A stretch of 17,784 nucleotides of DNA, taken from the NCBI GenBank assembly GCA_964477065.1, contig CAYZCU010000019.1, positions 1-17,784 of the forward strand, read 5' to 3'. Origin of the DNA: 2-02-FULL-43-11-A sp964477065 (lineage in GTDB: Bacteria; Patescibacteriota; Microgenomatia; UBA1406; HO2-37-13b). Below are positions 5,922-14,757 of the stretch, piece after piece (the stretch's first letter is position 1; every line of letters begins with the position of its first letter). The notes below the pieces were generated by a model. The model saw only the letters and a list, made by a program, of their open reading frames with translations, had not been told where the DNA came from and did not search any database. Position numbers and translations under genes: made by a program.

Positions 5922-8119
5922 GCCGTTGGCATACGTATATCCGAAATGGTGCTGTGCTAGTTTTGTATACGCTATCAGCGTTTTTTTTCTTTGGCCGTTT
6001 GTTGTACCCGACGCCACAGGTTTATCTCAACCCTGAATATGGCGCTTCTGATATATCTCATTTTAATATCCCTGTGCGCATGGAGTATGCGCGAGCACTT
6101 CATGAGGGGCATATGCCTTTATGGTCAAAAAACATGGGCGGGGGATTTCCATTGTATGCTGAATCTCAAATCGGTGCATGGTATCTACCCAATCTGATTG
6201 TCTATCGACTTTTTTCGTTTTGGACAGCATTTTCCCTCAGTTATGTTATTGCATGGATTATGGGTATGTTTGGGATGTACGCCTGGCTGTATCAACGCAC
6301 GGGGCATAGATGGGCCTCTGTGATTGGAGGATGGGTGTATGTTTTTTCGGGATTTTTCATAGGGCACCTGAATCATATAAACATGCTTCAAACAGCTAGT
6401 TTAATTCCGTGGGTATTGCTGACATATGAGTATGCGCGACAAAAGCACATGTGGGCATGGCCTTTAACAGCTTTTTTGATTGCACAGCATATATGTGCAG
6501 GGCATTTGCAGACAAGTTTCATAATGGGCTGTATGATGCTTCTACTTGAATGTGTCCAAAGTTATGAAAATAATGTGTCTCTGAAGAAACTGGTGTGGCA
6601 TATCATGCGCATAGTGCTGTTGTTTATTTGTGCAGGTTGTATCAGTGCAATCCAAATTCTCCCCTCCCTTGAATTGCATGGATTATCCATACGATCTGAT
6701 GTTTTTAGTCTGAATGAAACAATCCATTTCTCCCTGCATCCGCGTATGTTTACAACACTGCTCCTCCCCTTTTCCCAAGGCGATTTGGCACATGGCACAT
6801 TTACTTTTTTGAAAAAATTATCGACGACGGGAGCTATCTTCTGGGAATCGTGGATGTATATGGGGTGGATAGTTCTTGTTGGGTTGGTTGCTTCGCTACG
6901 GCTGGTCCTTACAAACGACCGCAAGCGTATTATCGGGTATTGGCTCTGTCTGTTGCTCTGTGCAGGGCTCATGACAGCTCGGTATTCTCCACTGTACTTT
7001 GTGTTTTCAATTCCACCGTTCAACTTCTTTACAACGCCAGCTCGCTGGCTAGTAGGGTTTAATCTCTGTGCAGTGCTGTTAGGTGTTGAGGTGCTTCGTC
7101 GAAGCCCACGATATGTTTCCTACGTGTGCGCTGTTGCGCTGTGTGTAGATGTGTTGTTTGTATGGTATCCATATGGCGTTCGCATCCCTGTGGACCAGAT
7201 TGCGCAACCTCCTCAGACACTGAGGTATATTCAATCAGACACATCCCTCTCTCAAGCTGAAAAGCGGGTTATGAGCATCTCGGCTGGTGAATGGTCGTCA
7301 GAGTTTGTTCGAAACGGCTGGAAGGCAGGCAAAAAATATCCGGCTTTCTTTAATGAAATAAGTCCAAACATGAATCTCATCTGGGGGATCAATCATGAGC
7401 ATGAATATGTCGGGCGAATCTGGACACAGCGCAAATACATATTCGATCAATACTTTGCAGGGCTGACGATCCCCGATACAAATGATCCGCGTCGCATTGT
7501 AGCCGATCATCTGATTAATCGTGCCAGTATCGATTATCTCATTTCAACAAAGCCACTGTCACGTCTGAAAACACCTGAAGTATATACCTACCGTGATAAG
7601 CGCGTTCCTGATGTGACGTACCATGTCTATAAAAACAATCAAAGTAAGCCACGCTTTTGGCTCACCGATCAAGTGACCGATGTGCGTTCAGTCGAAGATA
7701 TTATTGATACCCTCACAAGCAAGGAAAGTGATGATGGTGTGGTATTTGCTGAAAAAGAAATCTTTACAGATCATATGCCCAAAACTGCCCTTGTTTCTGA
7801 AGTCCGTGTGCAATCGGATACAAACCTCTCGACTGCTTTACGAATCAATACAAATAAGCCTGCTGTTTTTGTCTCAACAGATACCTACTATCCGGGGTGG
7901 ATTGCGTACATAGATGGTGTGGCATCGCCTGTGTATCCACTCAACATCGCTCAGCGAGGGATCGTCGTGCCAGCAGGAGAGCATGATATCAGATTTGAGT
8001 ATAAGCCAGAATCATACGCTCGTGGGGCATGGATCTCAGGTATCAGTTTGCTTATAATCCTTGCAGGATTTGTTCTTTTGATTGTTCAAGAGCGCTCTTC
8101 TGCTTCTGCCATTTCTTAA
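5918..8119 (+). CDS. YfhO-family polytopic membrane protein, probable GT-C glycosyltransferase
   Basis: A 733-aa protein with many hydrophobic segments through about residue 410, then a soluble extracytoplasmic part and a last membrane segment (about 703-724). Family features are the early acidic loop GASDISHFN (about 42-50), the run GHMPLWSKNMGGGFP (about 64-78), and near the C-terminus YYPGWIAYIDG (about 657-667) followed by VPAGEHDIRFEYKP, a hallmark of the YfhO family (PF09586). YfhO proteins are GT-C-like; characterised Gram-positive members add sugars to teichoic acids. A lipid-linked sugar donor and a surface acceptor are likely here, but the specific reaction is unknown. It is translationally coupled to the methyltransferase gene through ATGA. 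Its last 68 nt are antisense to the 3' end of the DUF2723 gene, and no terminator is visible between the two converging genes. Confidence 0.87.
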   Translation: MSRWHTYIRNGAVLVLYTLSAFFFFGRLLYPTPQVYLNPEYGASDISHFNIPVRMEYARALHEGHMPLWSKNMGGGFPLYAESQIGAWYLPNLIVYRLFSFWTAFSLSYVIAWIMGMFGMYAWLYQRTGHRWASVIGGWVYVFSGFFIGHLNHINMLQTASLIPWVLLTYEYARQKHMWAWPLTAFLIAQHICAGHLQTSFIMGCMMLLLECVQSYENNVSLKKLVWHIMRIVLLFICAGCISAIQILPSLELHGLSIRSDVFSLNETIHFSLHPRMFTTLLLPFSQGDLAHGTFTFLKKLSTTGAIFWESWMYMGWIVLVGLVASLRLVLTNDRKRIIGYWLCLLLCAGLMTARYSPLYFVFSIPPFNFFTTPARWLVGFNLCAVLLGVEVLRRSPRYVSYVCAVALCVDVLFVWYPYGVRIPVDQIAQPPQTLRYIQSDTSLSQAEKRVMSISAGEWSSEFVRNGWKAGKKYPAFFNEISPNMNLIWGINHEHEYVGRIWTQRKYIFDQYFAGLTIPDTNDPRRIVADHLINRASIDYLISTKPLSRLKTPEVYTYRDKRVPDVTYHVYKNNQSKPRFWLTDQVTDVRSVEDIIDTLTSKESDDGVVFAEKEIFTDHMPKTALVSEVRVQSDTNLSTALRINTNKPAVFVSTDTYYPGWIAYIDGVASPVYPLNIAQRGIVVPAGEHDIRFEYKPESYARGAWISGISLLIILAGFVLLIVQERSSASAIS

Positions 8120-10064
8120 CAAGAGCAGGATTTTTATCACACGAGGTATACAGTGAGATCATAGAATCGACATAGAGCATACGATCATCTGTTCGGTGCT
8201 TGTAGCCATCCGTAAAAAACTTTTTTGCTTGACGACACCTTCCACGAGCCATTTCAACTTCACCAAGTAGGTAGCGAATTGCACCACTTTGCGGATCCAG
8301 GCGCAGTGCTGATCGATATGATGCATAAGCAACGGCATAGTCCTTGCCAGTATTTGCGCTGTATAAACCACGTCGAACATGCGCATCCCGATAATAGTCT
8401 GCGATATTTGAGAGCATCAAATTAGGATACGTTCCTAAACTTCCTTCAAGGGGGTCGTGAAGTCGATGCCAAATAAAGTCAGATTTTTGAGCAACAGTTG
8501 AGTATGCAGGGACATCTTTTTCTCGATACAGTCGAAACACGAGACCGTATGGAACCCAGCGATAGCCTTCAGGAAGCAGATCAAGAGGAATATTTGCATA
8601 GATGGGAAATCTGTCATAATTTTCCCCCAAGTCATGAACAAAGTTGACAACATAGTCCCCTTTCGCAGTCACTGCCACATCGGGGAATTGCTTGTGGAAT
8701 TGCCTGATACCTGTGCCATTGAGCAGTTTAGAGAGATGGATGAGCTTGACATCACGTCGATACCCAAATCCGTAGTAGAGATACTGCGTGTTGAAGACGG
8801 GATGATCTCCTTGCAGGAGAAGGATACTATTGGGTTCAAGGTCTCGTAAAATATCTTCTGCAAACTTTTCTGCGGTGCGGTCATATTTCAAAATTGATAT
8901 TTTGGGATAGTTAATAATAAACAGCGATATCGGAATGATAGCTATAAGTGCATAGATACTGTTGCGGATGAGACTGTTCATGTGTGCTGTCTTATCAGGA
9001 AGCGCTTCAAGAGATGTGATGAGCGTCTGTATGCCATAGCCAATAAACACCGTCATAAAAAGATACGATGGAATCACAAAGCGCTCAGCCGTCGCAATAT
9101 GAAAACGTGTGCTATAGAGATATGATGCATAGAAAAAGTATCCTGGCCCCGTGCATATCCACCCTGTTGCTATAATCCAAAATATGCGTCGAGCTTTTTT
9201 AAACATGCCATATCCACCAATGATCGCAAGCCAACAACCAATACTCGTGAAGTCTTGGATGTAGTAATCAAACAGTGCAATAAACTGCAGGAGTCGTGAC
9301 TTGATATGTTCGCCGTATACAATTCCCGATTGAAATGAGCCATAATCAGCTCGCGATATGAGTCGGTAGAGATGTGCTGGTGTCACAGGATCATCCCAAA
9401 TAATTGGTGCAACACGTAAACCTGCAATGATTGCCCACATGTACGCACTGAGCCCTATACATCCACAGATCACGACACCAATCCACTGCTTTAGGGAGAT
9501 TCGAGCGAGAAAATGTCTTTGCTGAAAAAGACAGACTGCGATGCTGGGAAAGATAAAGACGATCATGTGATGATGCGTCATAGCAAGTCCAGCTGTACAT
9601 GCCAGTACATAGAGGCGATGGAGTGACGGGTGTGTACTAAATCGATAACCTTGGTAGATGAGCAAAGCAATAAAAAATGAAAAGAGCCCAAAGACTTCAG
9701 GCACGACTGCATACAGCCAAAAGACATACGTCATAGCGAGGATACTTGATGCAAGCAGTGATGCAACGCGGTTATGCGTGATTTTGTTGATGAGGTGGGT
9801 TAGAAGCGTGAGCGCGCCTGCGCTTGCAAGAGAGGAGATCAGGCTGACGCGCCAGGCATAGGTACTGAGGGGTATATGGCTAACAAGCCAACCAAGGAAG
9901 CTATACAATGGATAGCCTGGTGGATGTGCCGTACTTCCCGTGAGTGAAGCAGAAACAAGATCTCCAGCATCTCCCCCATAGAGACTCGTGCTTTGGAAGT
10001 AGAGGAAGAAAAGCCAGTAAACCAAGAAGATGATGAGAGTTCTCTTACGCTCGGTTTGATCCAT
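8052..10064 (-). CDS. DUF2723 (TMEM260-like) membrane protein with C-terminal TPRs, probable GT-C glycosyltransferase
   Basis: A 670-aa protein. The N-terminus carries the DUF2723 (PF11028) signature: a first membrane segment, then GGDAGDLVSAS (about 30-40) and TAHPPGYPLYSFLGWL (about 45-60). The acidic GDAGD in the first outer loop fits the position of GT-C catalytic acids. Many hydrophobic segments follow to about residue 400, then a soluble region ending in TPR-like helices (AYASYRSALRLDPQSGAIRYLLGE). The eukaryotic relative TMEM260 is a protein O-mannosyltransferase, so protein O-glycosylation is a reasonable guess; the neighbouring pilin gene makes pilin a candidate target (inference). 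I chose ATG 10064 over an in-frame GTG at 10079 because a TATACT box sits 6 nt upstream of the ATG; the GTG lies just 5' of that box. The C-terminal end overlaps the converging YfhO gene by 68 nt. Confidence 0.87.
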   Translation of the reverse strand: MDQTERKRTLIIFLVYWLFFLYFQSTSLYGGDAGDLVSASLTGSTAHPPGYPLYSFLGWLVSHIPLSTYAWRVSLISSLASAGALTLLTHLINKITHNRVASLLASSILAMTYVFWLYAVVPEVFGLFSFFIALLIYQGYRFSTHPSLHRLYVLACTAGLAMTHHHMIVFIFPSIAVCLFQQRHFLARISLKQWIGVVICGCIGLSAYMWAIIAGLRVAPIIWDDPVTPAHLYRLISRADYGSFQSGIVYGEHIKSRLLQFIALFDYYIQDFTSIGCWLAIIGGYGMFKKARRIFWIIATGWICTGPGYFFYASYLYSTRFHIATAERFVIPSYLFMTVFIGYGIQTLITSLEALPDKTAHMNSLIRNSIYALIAIIPISLFIINYPKISILKYDRTAEKFAEDILRDLEPNSILLLQGDHPVFNTQYLYYGFGYRRDVKLIHLSKLLNGTGIRQFHKQFPDVAVTAKGDYVVNFVHDLGENYDRFPIYANIPLDLLPEGYRWVPYGLVFRLYREKDVPAYSTVAQKSDFIWHRLHDPLEGSLGTYPNLMLSNIADYYRDAHVRRGLYSANTGKDYAVAYASYRSALRLDPQSGAIRYLLGEVEMARGRCRQAKKFFTDGYKHRTDDRMLYVDSMISLYTSCDKNPALVKKWQKQKSALEQSKEQILQGL

Positions 10065-10070
10065 GGCAGT

Positions 10071-10098
10071 AGTATACACAAAAAAACCCCGCGGTAAA
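10071..10098 (-). promoter_or_regulatory. Promoter of the DUF2723 gene, leaderless type
   Basis: On the minus strand, TATACT (10076-10071) lies 6 nt before the ATG at 10064. A poor -35 candidate, TTTACC (10098-10093), is 16 nt upstream and coincides with the loop of the pilin terminator. Upstream transcription should end at the terminator, so the DUF2723 gene needs its own promoter close to its start. Confidence 0.5.
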
Positions 10099-10108
10099 GC
10101 GGGGTTTT
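10080..10108 (-). terminator. Intrinsic terminator of the major pilin gene
   Basis: On the minus strand, AAAACCCCGC pairs with GCGGGGTTTT around the 6-nt loop TTTACC (stem arms 10099-10108 and 10083-10092), and the stem runs into seven Ts (10086-10080). It is a textbook rho-independent terminator, 20 nt past the pilin stop codon. The stem is symmetrical, but the plus strand has only four Ts, so it mainly serves the minus strand. Confidence 0.93.
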
Positions 10109-10127
10109 AAGCAAACTCAACAGTGCA

Positions 10128-10679
10128 CTAGGTGCATGATGGTGAGTTTGTGCTGGAGTAGACTTCGAAGAAGTTGTTAGCAACTCCATCTTCTGTCAAC
10201 TTTGATGCATTTGCAGCAGATTCAAGCTTCGTACAGATTCTGTATCGCAAGTTTGCATCGATAGCAACTTGGTAGTACAGTGCTCCTGTTGTCGAAGAGC
10301 CATCTGTAAGGGTGTATTCAGCCGTACGATTAAGTGGATCATGCTGAATCGTATTTGCATAGTTACAAATATTGATTCCGAGCCATCCTGCTGTTGTACA
10401 GGAATTTGATGACGCATTATCCGTACTTTCAGCGGTAAAGCCGGTTGCGGATGGATTGTCTGCGACATATTGCTCGATGATTCCTTGAAGGGTACCAATC
10501 TCCTTCAGTCGTCGTGCATCTCTCGTTCTCTTTTGTGCTTCAAAAGGGTTGATAGTGACGAGAGCTATAACTGCTAAAATAGCTATCAACGCTACGACGA
10601 TAAGGACTTCTACGAGGGTAAATCCTGCCTGCTTTGCGCCGACATTATCTGCTCCTGTAGATGTGTGTTTTCGTAACAT
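10128..10679 (-). CDS. pilA: Major type IV pilin (PilA-like prepilin)
   Basis: A 183-aa prepilin. A hydrophilic 19-residue leader ends in KQAG, followed by the mature N-terminus FTLVEVLIVVALIAILAVIA. The prepilin peptidase site is G19/F20, and the mature Glu5 needed for assembly is present. After the hydrophobic helix comes INPFEAQKRTRDARRLKEI, a form common in Patescibacteria pilins. The globular part has four Cys (two near the middle, RYRIC and the C-terminal PSC), suggesting disulfides, and is rich in Ser/Thr. I take it as the major pilin because it has its own strong promoter, its own terminator and lies next to pilC, apart from the minor pilin cluster; this is inference. ATG 10679 is preferred; an in-frame GTG at 10700 is the alternative. 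No Shine-Dalgarno is visible. Confidence 0.92.
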   Translation of the reverse strand: MLRKHTSTGADNVGAKQAGFTLVEVLIVVALIAILAVIALVTINPFEAQKRTRDARRLKEIGTLQGIIEQYVADNPSATGFTAESTDNASSNSCTTAGWLGINICNYANTIQHDPLNRTAEYTLTDGSSTTGALYYQVAIDANLRYRICTKLESAANASKLTEDGVANNFFEVYSSTNSPSCT

Positions 10680-10720
10680 AGTTGTATGTGTATTTAACAC
10701 TAATTAGTAACCTATGAATC

Positions 10721-10750
10721 ATCATAGTGTAATTTGAGATGCGATGTCAA
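10721..10750 (-). promoter_or_regulatory. Promoter of the major pilin gene
   Basis: On the minus strand, a perfect TTGACA (10750-10745) is followed after 18 nt by TATGAT (10726-10721). Transcription would start near 10714 and give a leader of about 35 nt before ATG 10679. It sits in the 78-99 nt gap between the pilC stop and the pilin start, so the pilin can be expressed above the level of the pilBTC operon. Confidence 0.75.
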
Positions 10751-10778
10751 GCATTAAATATAGCCTCTTCAGGTATGC

Positions 10779-11975
10779 CTAAAATGCCGAACTCAAACTG
10801 AAGATCGGCGTAATAACGGCAATAACGACAAATCCCACCGTGATACCCAACACGACCAAAATTGCAGGCTCGATAAGTGTGGTGAGTGCCTTGATCGCAA
10901 TCTCTGATTCACTCTCGAAGTAGTTAGCCAAATGTCCAAGCGTATCATCCAAATGGCCCGTTGACTCCCCCACCGTGGTCATCTGCACGAGGATGGGTGG
11001 GAAGATGTGCGTGGCATCGAGTGCATTGCCCAGCCCCTCTCCACGTTCTATTGCGTGCTTGACAGAGATAAATGCCTCTTGGTAGACAATATTTGATGTT
11101 GTCTCTGTAATGATGTCGAGTGCTTGCAGGATGGACACGCCAGCTGATATGAGAATAGACAGCGTACGAGTTGTATCGACCAGGGCAGCGATTTTGATGA
11201 CCCGGCTCATGATGGGGAGGTGCAGTGAAAATTGATCAAATGCACGCTTACCTCTTCGTGACTTCATAACTCGTTGAAGTGCTATCACCACCCCAATCAT
11301 GCTTGCAAAAATGTATGGCCAGTAGGCACTGAAGAAGTCACTGAGTGCAATGAGGATCAATGTTGGTGCAGGGAGGTCGACATTGAAGTCCTTGTAGACT
11401 GCCAAAAGCTTTGGAATAACAAATGAGACCATGACAAACATCACGCCAAGCATCGCAACAACCACAATCAGCGGATACATCATGGCGCCTTTGATCTTAC
11501 TTTTGAAAATGCGCTGGCGCTCAAGGTTCTCTGAGAGCTTCTTCAGAATCTCATCGAGCTTACCTGAGGCTTCCCCAGCTTTTACCAGAGAGATGTAGAG
11601 ATTGCTAAATAGAGGTTGATGCTTAGATAGCGCGTCAGAAAGGTTCAAACCAGCCTTCACATCCGTATCAATTTGCTGAATAAGCTTGAGCATGGCTTGA
11701 TTATCGGACTGTCGCCTGAGGATATCGAGGGAGTCAATGAGCGTGAGCCCTGATGTAAGCATGATGGAAAGCTGACGGGTGAAGTCCACCACATCTGTGA
11801 ACTTGACCTTTTTAAAAACGAGCATCGAGCTACTCAAGGGCTTTGACTTCGCATGCACATTCAAGATGGTCAGCTTGTTCCCACGTAAAAAAGCCAGAGC
11901 CTTATCTTCTGAGTCAGCTTCGATTGTCCCTTCAATCGTTTTATTGTTTTGTAGCGCTTTGTAGGCAAATTCCAT
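10779..11975 (-). CDS. pilC: Type IV pilus inner-membrane platform protein PilC (GspF family)
   Basis: A 398-aa protein of the usual family length (about 400). PilC is the membrane platform that links the cytoplasmic ATPases to pilin assembly. The N-terminus MEFAYKALQNNKTIEGTIEA is typical. Two T2SSF repeats are visible: the first at about 65-185 (FTRQLSIMLTSGLTLIDSLD and VKAGEASGKLDEILKKL), the second at about 265-390 (TRTLSILISAGVSILQALD and TTVGESTGHLDDTLGHL). Hydrophobic segments follow each repeat at about 163-190 and 368-395, with another at about 205-232. It starts 9 nt after the pilT stop, in one operon with pilB and pilT. No Shine-Dalgarno is seen before its ATG. Confidence 0.97.
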   Translation of the reverse strand: MEFAYKALQNNKTIEGTIEADSEDKALAFLRGNKLTILNVHAKSKPLSSSMLVFKKVKFTDVVDFTRQLSIMLTSGLTLIDSLDILRRQSDNQAMLKLIQQIDTDVKAGLNLSDALSKHQPLFSNLYISLVKAGEASGKLDEILKKLSENLERQRIFKSKIKGAMMYPLIVVVAMLGVMFVMVSFVIPKLLAVYKDFNVDLPAPTLILIALSDFFSAYWPYIFASMIGVVIALQRVMKSRRGKRAFDQFSLHLPIMSRVIKIAALVDTTRTLSILISAGVSILQALDIITETTSNIVYQEAFISVKHAIERGEGLGNALDATHIFPPILVQMTTVGESTGHLDDTLGHLANYFESESEIAIKALTTLIEPAILVVLGITVGFVVIAVITPIFSLSSAF

Positions 11976-11984
11976 AGAGAATAG

Positions 11985-13037
11985 TTATGGTATGTACTTC
12001 GATATCTGTTGCGGTCTGATCGCATAGCTATATGCGGTTTCTTTCGTAATCTTTCCCTGTGCAAACAGCTCACTCAAGGACTTTTCAAACGTAATCATGC
12101 CTTGATCTGATGAGGTTTCGAGGATGTTTTCAAGCATATGCGTCTTCCCATCACGTATGACGGAGCTGACAGCAGGATTTGAGATAAGTATTTCACATGC
12201 TGGCACACGTCCTGAGTTATCCTGGTTTGGAAGAAGTCTTTGAGCGATCACAGCGCGTAATGTCGCTGCAAGTTGGATACGGATCTGGTTTTGCTGTTGG
12301 GGTGGGAAGACATCAACAATACGATCAATCGTTTGTGGCACAGAGTTTGTGTGCAACGTTGCAAAAACGAGATGTCCCGTCTCAGCAATAGTCATCGCAG
12401 CTTGGATTGTTTCATAGTCGCGCATTTCTCCTAACAGTACGACATCTGGGTCTTCGCGTAGAGCTGATTTCAAAGCGATATTCCATCCATGAGTATCTTG
12501 CCCAACCTCACGTTGTGAGACGATAGACTTTCCTGCTGGATAGACATATTCAATAGGGTCTTCAATGGTGAGGATGTGACGAGCATACTTCATATTGATT
12601 TCATTGATCAGTGCTGCAAGGGATGTTGACTTCCCCTCCCCTGTTGGGCCAGTGACGAGTATAAAGCCTTGTCTCACATTCGCCAGTTCTGAAAATATGG
12701 ATGGCAGACCAAGTTGTTCAATTGTGCGAATTTTTGAAGTGATGAGTCGAAACGCACCTGCGATAGATCCTTTGATATGGTACATGTTGATACGAAAACG
12801 AATCTCACCAAATTGCAGACCAAAGTCGAGTTCCTTATTTGTCATAAAATTCCCCTTTTGCTCGTCTGAAAGTATGGGAAGCAAGAGTGTAGATGTCATC
12901 TCTGGTGTAAGTTCAGGATATGTTTTGAGTGGATAGAGCTCTCCATTGATACGAATCGACGGATTATATCCAGGGACGATGTGGATATCAGATGCACCTT
13001 TTTCAGTTGCTATGGTAAATAATTCTTGTAAGGTCAT
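11985..13037 (-). CDS. pilT: Type IV pilus retraction ATPase PilT
   Basis: A 350-aa hexameric ATPase that powers pilus retraction. From the ATG at 13037: N-terminal PAS-like domain (GASDIHIVPGYNPSIRINGEL, about 14-34), Walker A GPTGEGKST (about 130-138), the Asp box LTIEDPIEY, Walker B VVLLGEMRD (about 199-207), the His box TGHLVFATLHTN (about 220-231), and PAVSSVIRDGKTH (about 288-300), which corresponds to the AIRNLIRE motif needed for retraction in PilT. This last motif, the lack of a long N-terminal domain and the length separate it from PilB. ATG 13037 lies 1 nt after the pilB stop; the longer frame to 13085 would overlap pilB, so it is less likely. Its presence predicts twitching, adhesion or DNA uptake. 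Confidence 0.95.
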   Translation of the reverse strand: MTLQELFTIATEKGASDIHIVPGYNPSIRINGELYPLKTYPELTPEMTSTLLLPILSDEQKGNFMTNKELDFGLQFGEIRFRINMYHIKGSIAGAFRLITSKIRTIEQLGLPSIFSELANVRQGFILVTGPTGEGKSTSLAALINEINMKYARHILTIEDPIEYVYPAGKSIVSQREVGQDTHGWNIALKSALREDPDVVLLGEMRDYETIQAAMTIAETGHLVFATLHTNSVPQTIDRIVDVFPPQQQNQIRIQLAATLRAVIAQRLLPNQDNSGRVPACEILISNPAVSSVIRDGKTHMLENILETSSDQGMITFEKSLSELFAQGKITKETAYSYAIRPQQISKYIP

Positions 13038-13038
13038 G

Positions 13039-14757
13039 TTATGTATGGGCAACGCGCAAAACTTCTTCAATAGTAGTGATTCCATCTATCGCTTTCAAGT
13101 AGCCATCTTGAATCATGGTAATAAGCCCGTCTTGAACTGCTTGGTCATGAATTTGTGAGGCGGTTGAATTTTTGACGATCATGTTTTCAATACCACGGGT
13201 AATCTTGATGACCTCAAAAATACCTACACGGCCATGATAGCCAGAATCAGGACCACCAGATTCAGAGACGCGCTTGAGTTGCATACTGGACATGTCTGTC
13301 TTGTATTTGTCTGGCAAAAATTCACCAAGCACTTCGCGGATATTTTGTTGCAGTTCTGGTCCTGGTGTATACAGCTCGGCCACCTCATCTTTGACCTGCC
13401 TGACGATACGTTGAGCAACAACAGCATTCAAGACTGATGAAATGAGAAATGGCTCACCCCCAAGATCAATCAAACGAGGAATAGCTGTGGCGGCATCATT
13501 TGTATGCAGTGTTGAGAAAACCAAATGTCCAGTGAGCGCCGCTTGCAATGCAAGTGAGGTCGTCTCAGAGTCACGAATTTCTCCCACAAGAATAATATTG
13601 GGATCTTGTCGCAAAAAAGATCGTAGCCCTGTCGCAAAAGTCAGTCCTGCCTGTGGATTGATTTGGACCTGATTGACACCTTTCATCTGATATTCCACAG
13701 GATCTTCAAGCGTCATGATATTGACTGTTGGTCGGTTAAGCATGCTCAAAAGTGAATACAGCGTCGTGGACTTACCTGAACCCGTTGGTCCTGTAACAAG
13801 GACGATACCATACGGTTTTTGGATTGCATCCTCAAGAGCTTTCAGCTGTGGTCCACGCAAACCCAGCTCGGGGAGGGTTGGAATACCTCCGGACTTCTTC
13901 AATAGTCGCATAACGACCTTTTCGCCATTGACCGTTGGGAGTGTTGAAACACGCAAATCGACCTCATCATCCCCCATTTTGAAGTTAAACCGTCCATCTT
14001 GGGGAGCTCGTTTTTCATCAATCTTCAGGCCAGATAAAATTTTGATACGCGACACGAGGGAGTCTTGGATGGTTTTAGGGAGGGCGAGCTTCTCTTGGAG
14101 CATACCATCGATACGATAACGCACACGAGTACGAGTTTCTTGAGGTTCGATATGCACGTCAGAGGCACGACCTTTCATGGCATACTCAAGGATTGTTTTG
14201 ACAATCTTAGCGATCGGCGCTTCTTTAATGATTTGACCAAGATCCTCTGCTTGAACAGTACGAACTTCAGGAGTAAATTCCTTGAGTGCTTCGGTGATGT
14301 TTGGAGAAAGACTTTGCGTGTAGACAACATCGACCGTCTTCATAATGTCTTCCTTGAGACTCAAAACAGGAATAATGCGCTTGCCCGTCTTTTTCTGTAA
14401 AAATTCTATCGCTTGGATGTCAAATGGATCTGCCATCGCAATTTTAAGCGTATTATCTTTTTCATTCAGTTCAAAAGGAATGAGAACATATTGGCGTGCA
14501 AGTGATTCTGGGACAAGTGCTAGCGCTTGAGGAGCAACAGGCATTGATGCGCCTGTGACCCACGGTACTTGAAGAACTTGCGCTTTTGCTTTGAGAAGGG
14601 ACTCAGGATTGATATCTGTGTTTGCCATCAGATATTCGTCGATAGGAATGTTTTTTTGCAGAGAATCGACTTCATGTTTCTGCGCAACATCAGGTTGAAG
14701 GATCTTATCCTCCACGAGAATATCAAGAAATGCTTTTGTTGGCAGTATCATACACAT
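13039..14757 (-). CDS. pilB: Type IV pilus extension ATPase PilB (GspE family)
   Basis: A 572-aa hexameric ATPase that powers pilin assembly. From ATG 14757: an N-terminal MshEN/GspE-N-like domain (about 1-140), then the catalytic core with SDVHIEPQETRTRVRYRIDG (about 199-218), Walker A GPTGSGKST (about 323-331), Asp box MTLEDPVEY, Walker B IILVGEIRD (about 388-396) and His box TGHLVFSTLHTN (about 409-420). The tetracysteine zinc motif that many PilB/GspE proteins carry after AQR is missing: here the stretch reads AQRIVRQVKDEVAELYTPG, with no Cys. Starts at 14757 or 14751 are both possible. The open frame continues upstream to 14832, but that part is antisense to the divergent delta'-like gene. 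First gene of the pilB-pilT-pilC operon. Confidence 0.96.
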   Translation of the reverse strand: MCMILPTKAFLDILVEDKILQPDVAQKHEVDSLQKNIPIDEYLMANTDINPESLLKAKAQVLQVPWVTGASMPVAPQALALVPESLARQYVLIPFELNEKDNTLKIAMADPFDIQAIEFLQKKTGKRIIPVLSLKEDIMKTVDVVYTQSLSPNITEALKEFTPEVRTVQAEDLGQIIKEAPIAKIVKTILEYAMKGRASDVHIEPQETRTRVRYRIDGMLQEKLALPKTIQDSLVSRIKILSGLKIDEKRAPQDGRFNFKMGDDEVDLRVSTLPTVNGEKVVMRLLKKSGGIPTLPELGLRGPQLKALEDAIQKPYGIVLVTGPTGSGKSTTLYSLLSMLNRPTVNIMTLEDPVEYQMKGVNQVQINPQAGLTFATGLRSFLRQDPNIILVGEIRDSETTSLALQAALTGHLVFSTLHTNDAATAIPRLIDLGGEPFLISSVLNAVVAQRIVRQVKDEVAELYTPGPELQQNIREVLGEFLPDKYKTDMSSMQLKRVSESGGPDSGYHGRVGIFEVIKITRGIENMIVKNSTASQIHDQAVQDGLITMIQDGYLKAIDGITTIEEVLRVAHT

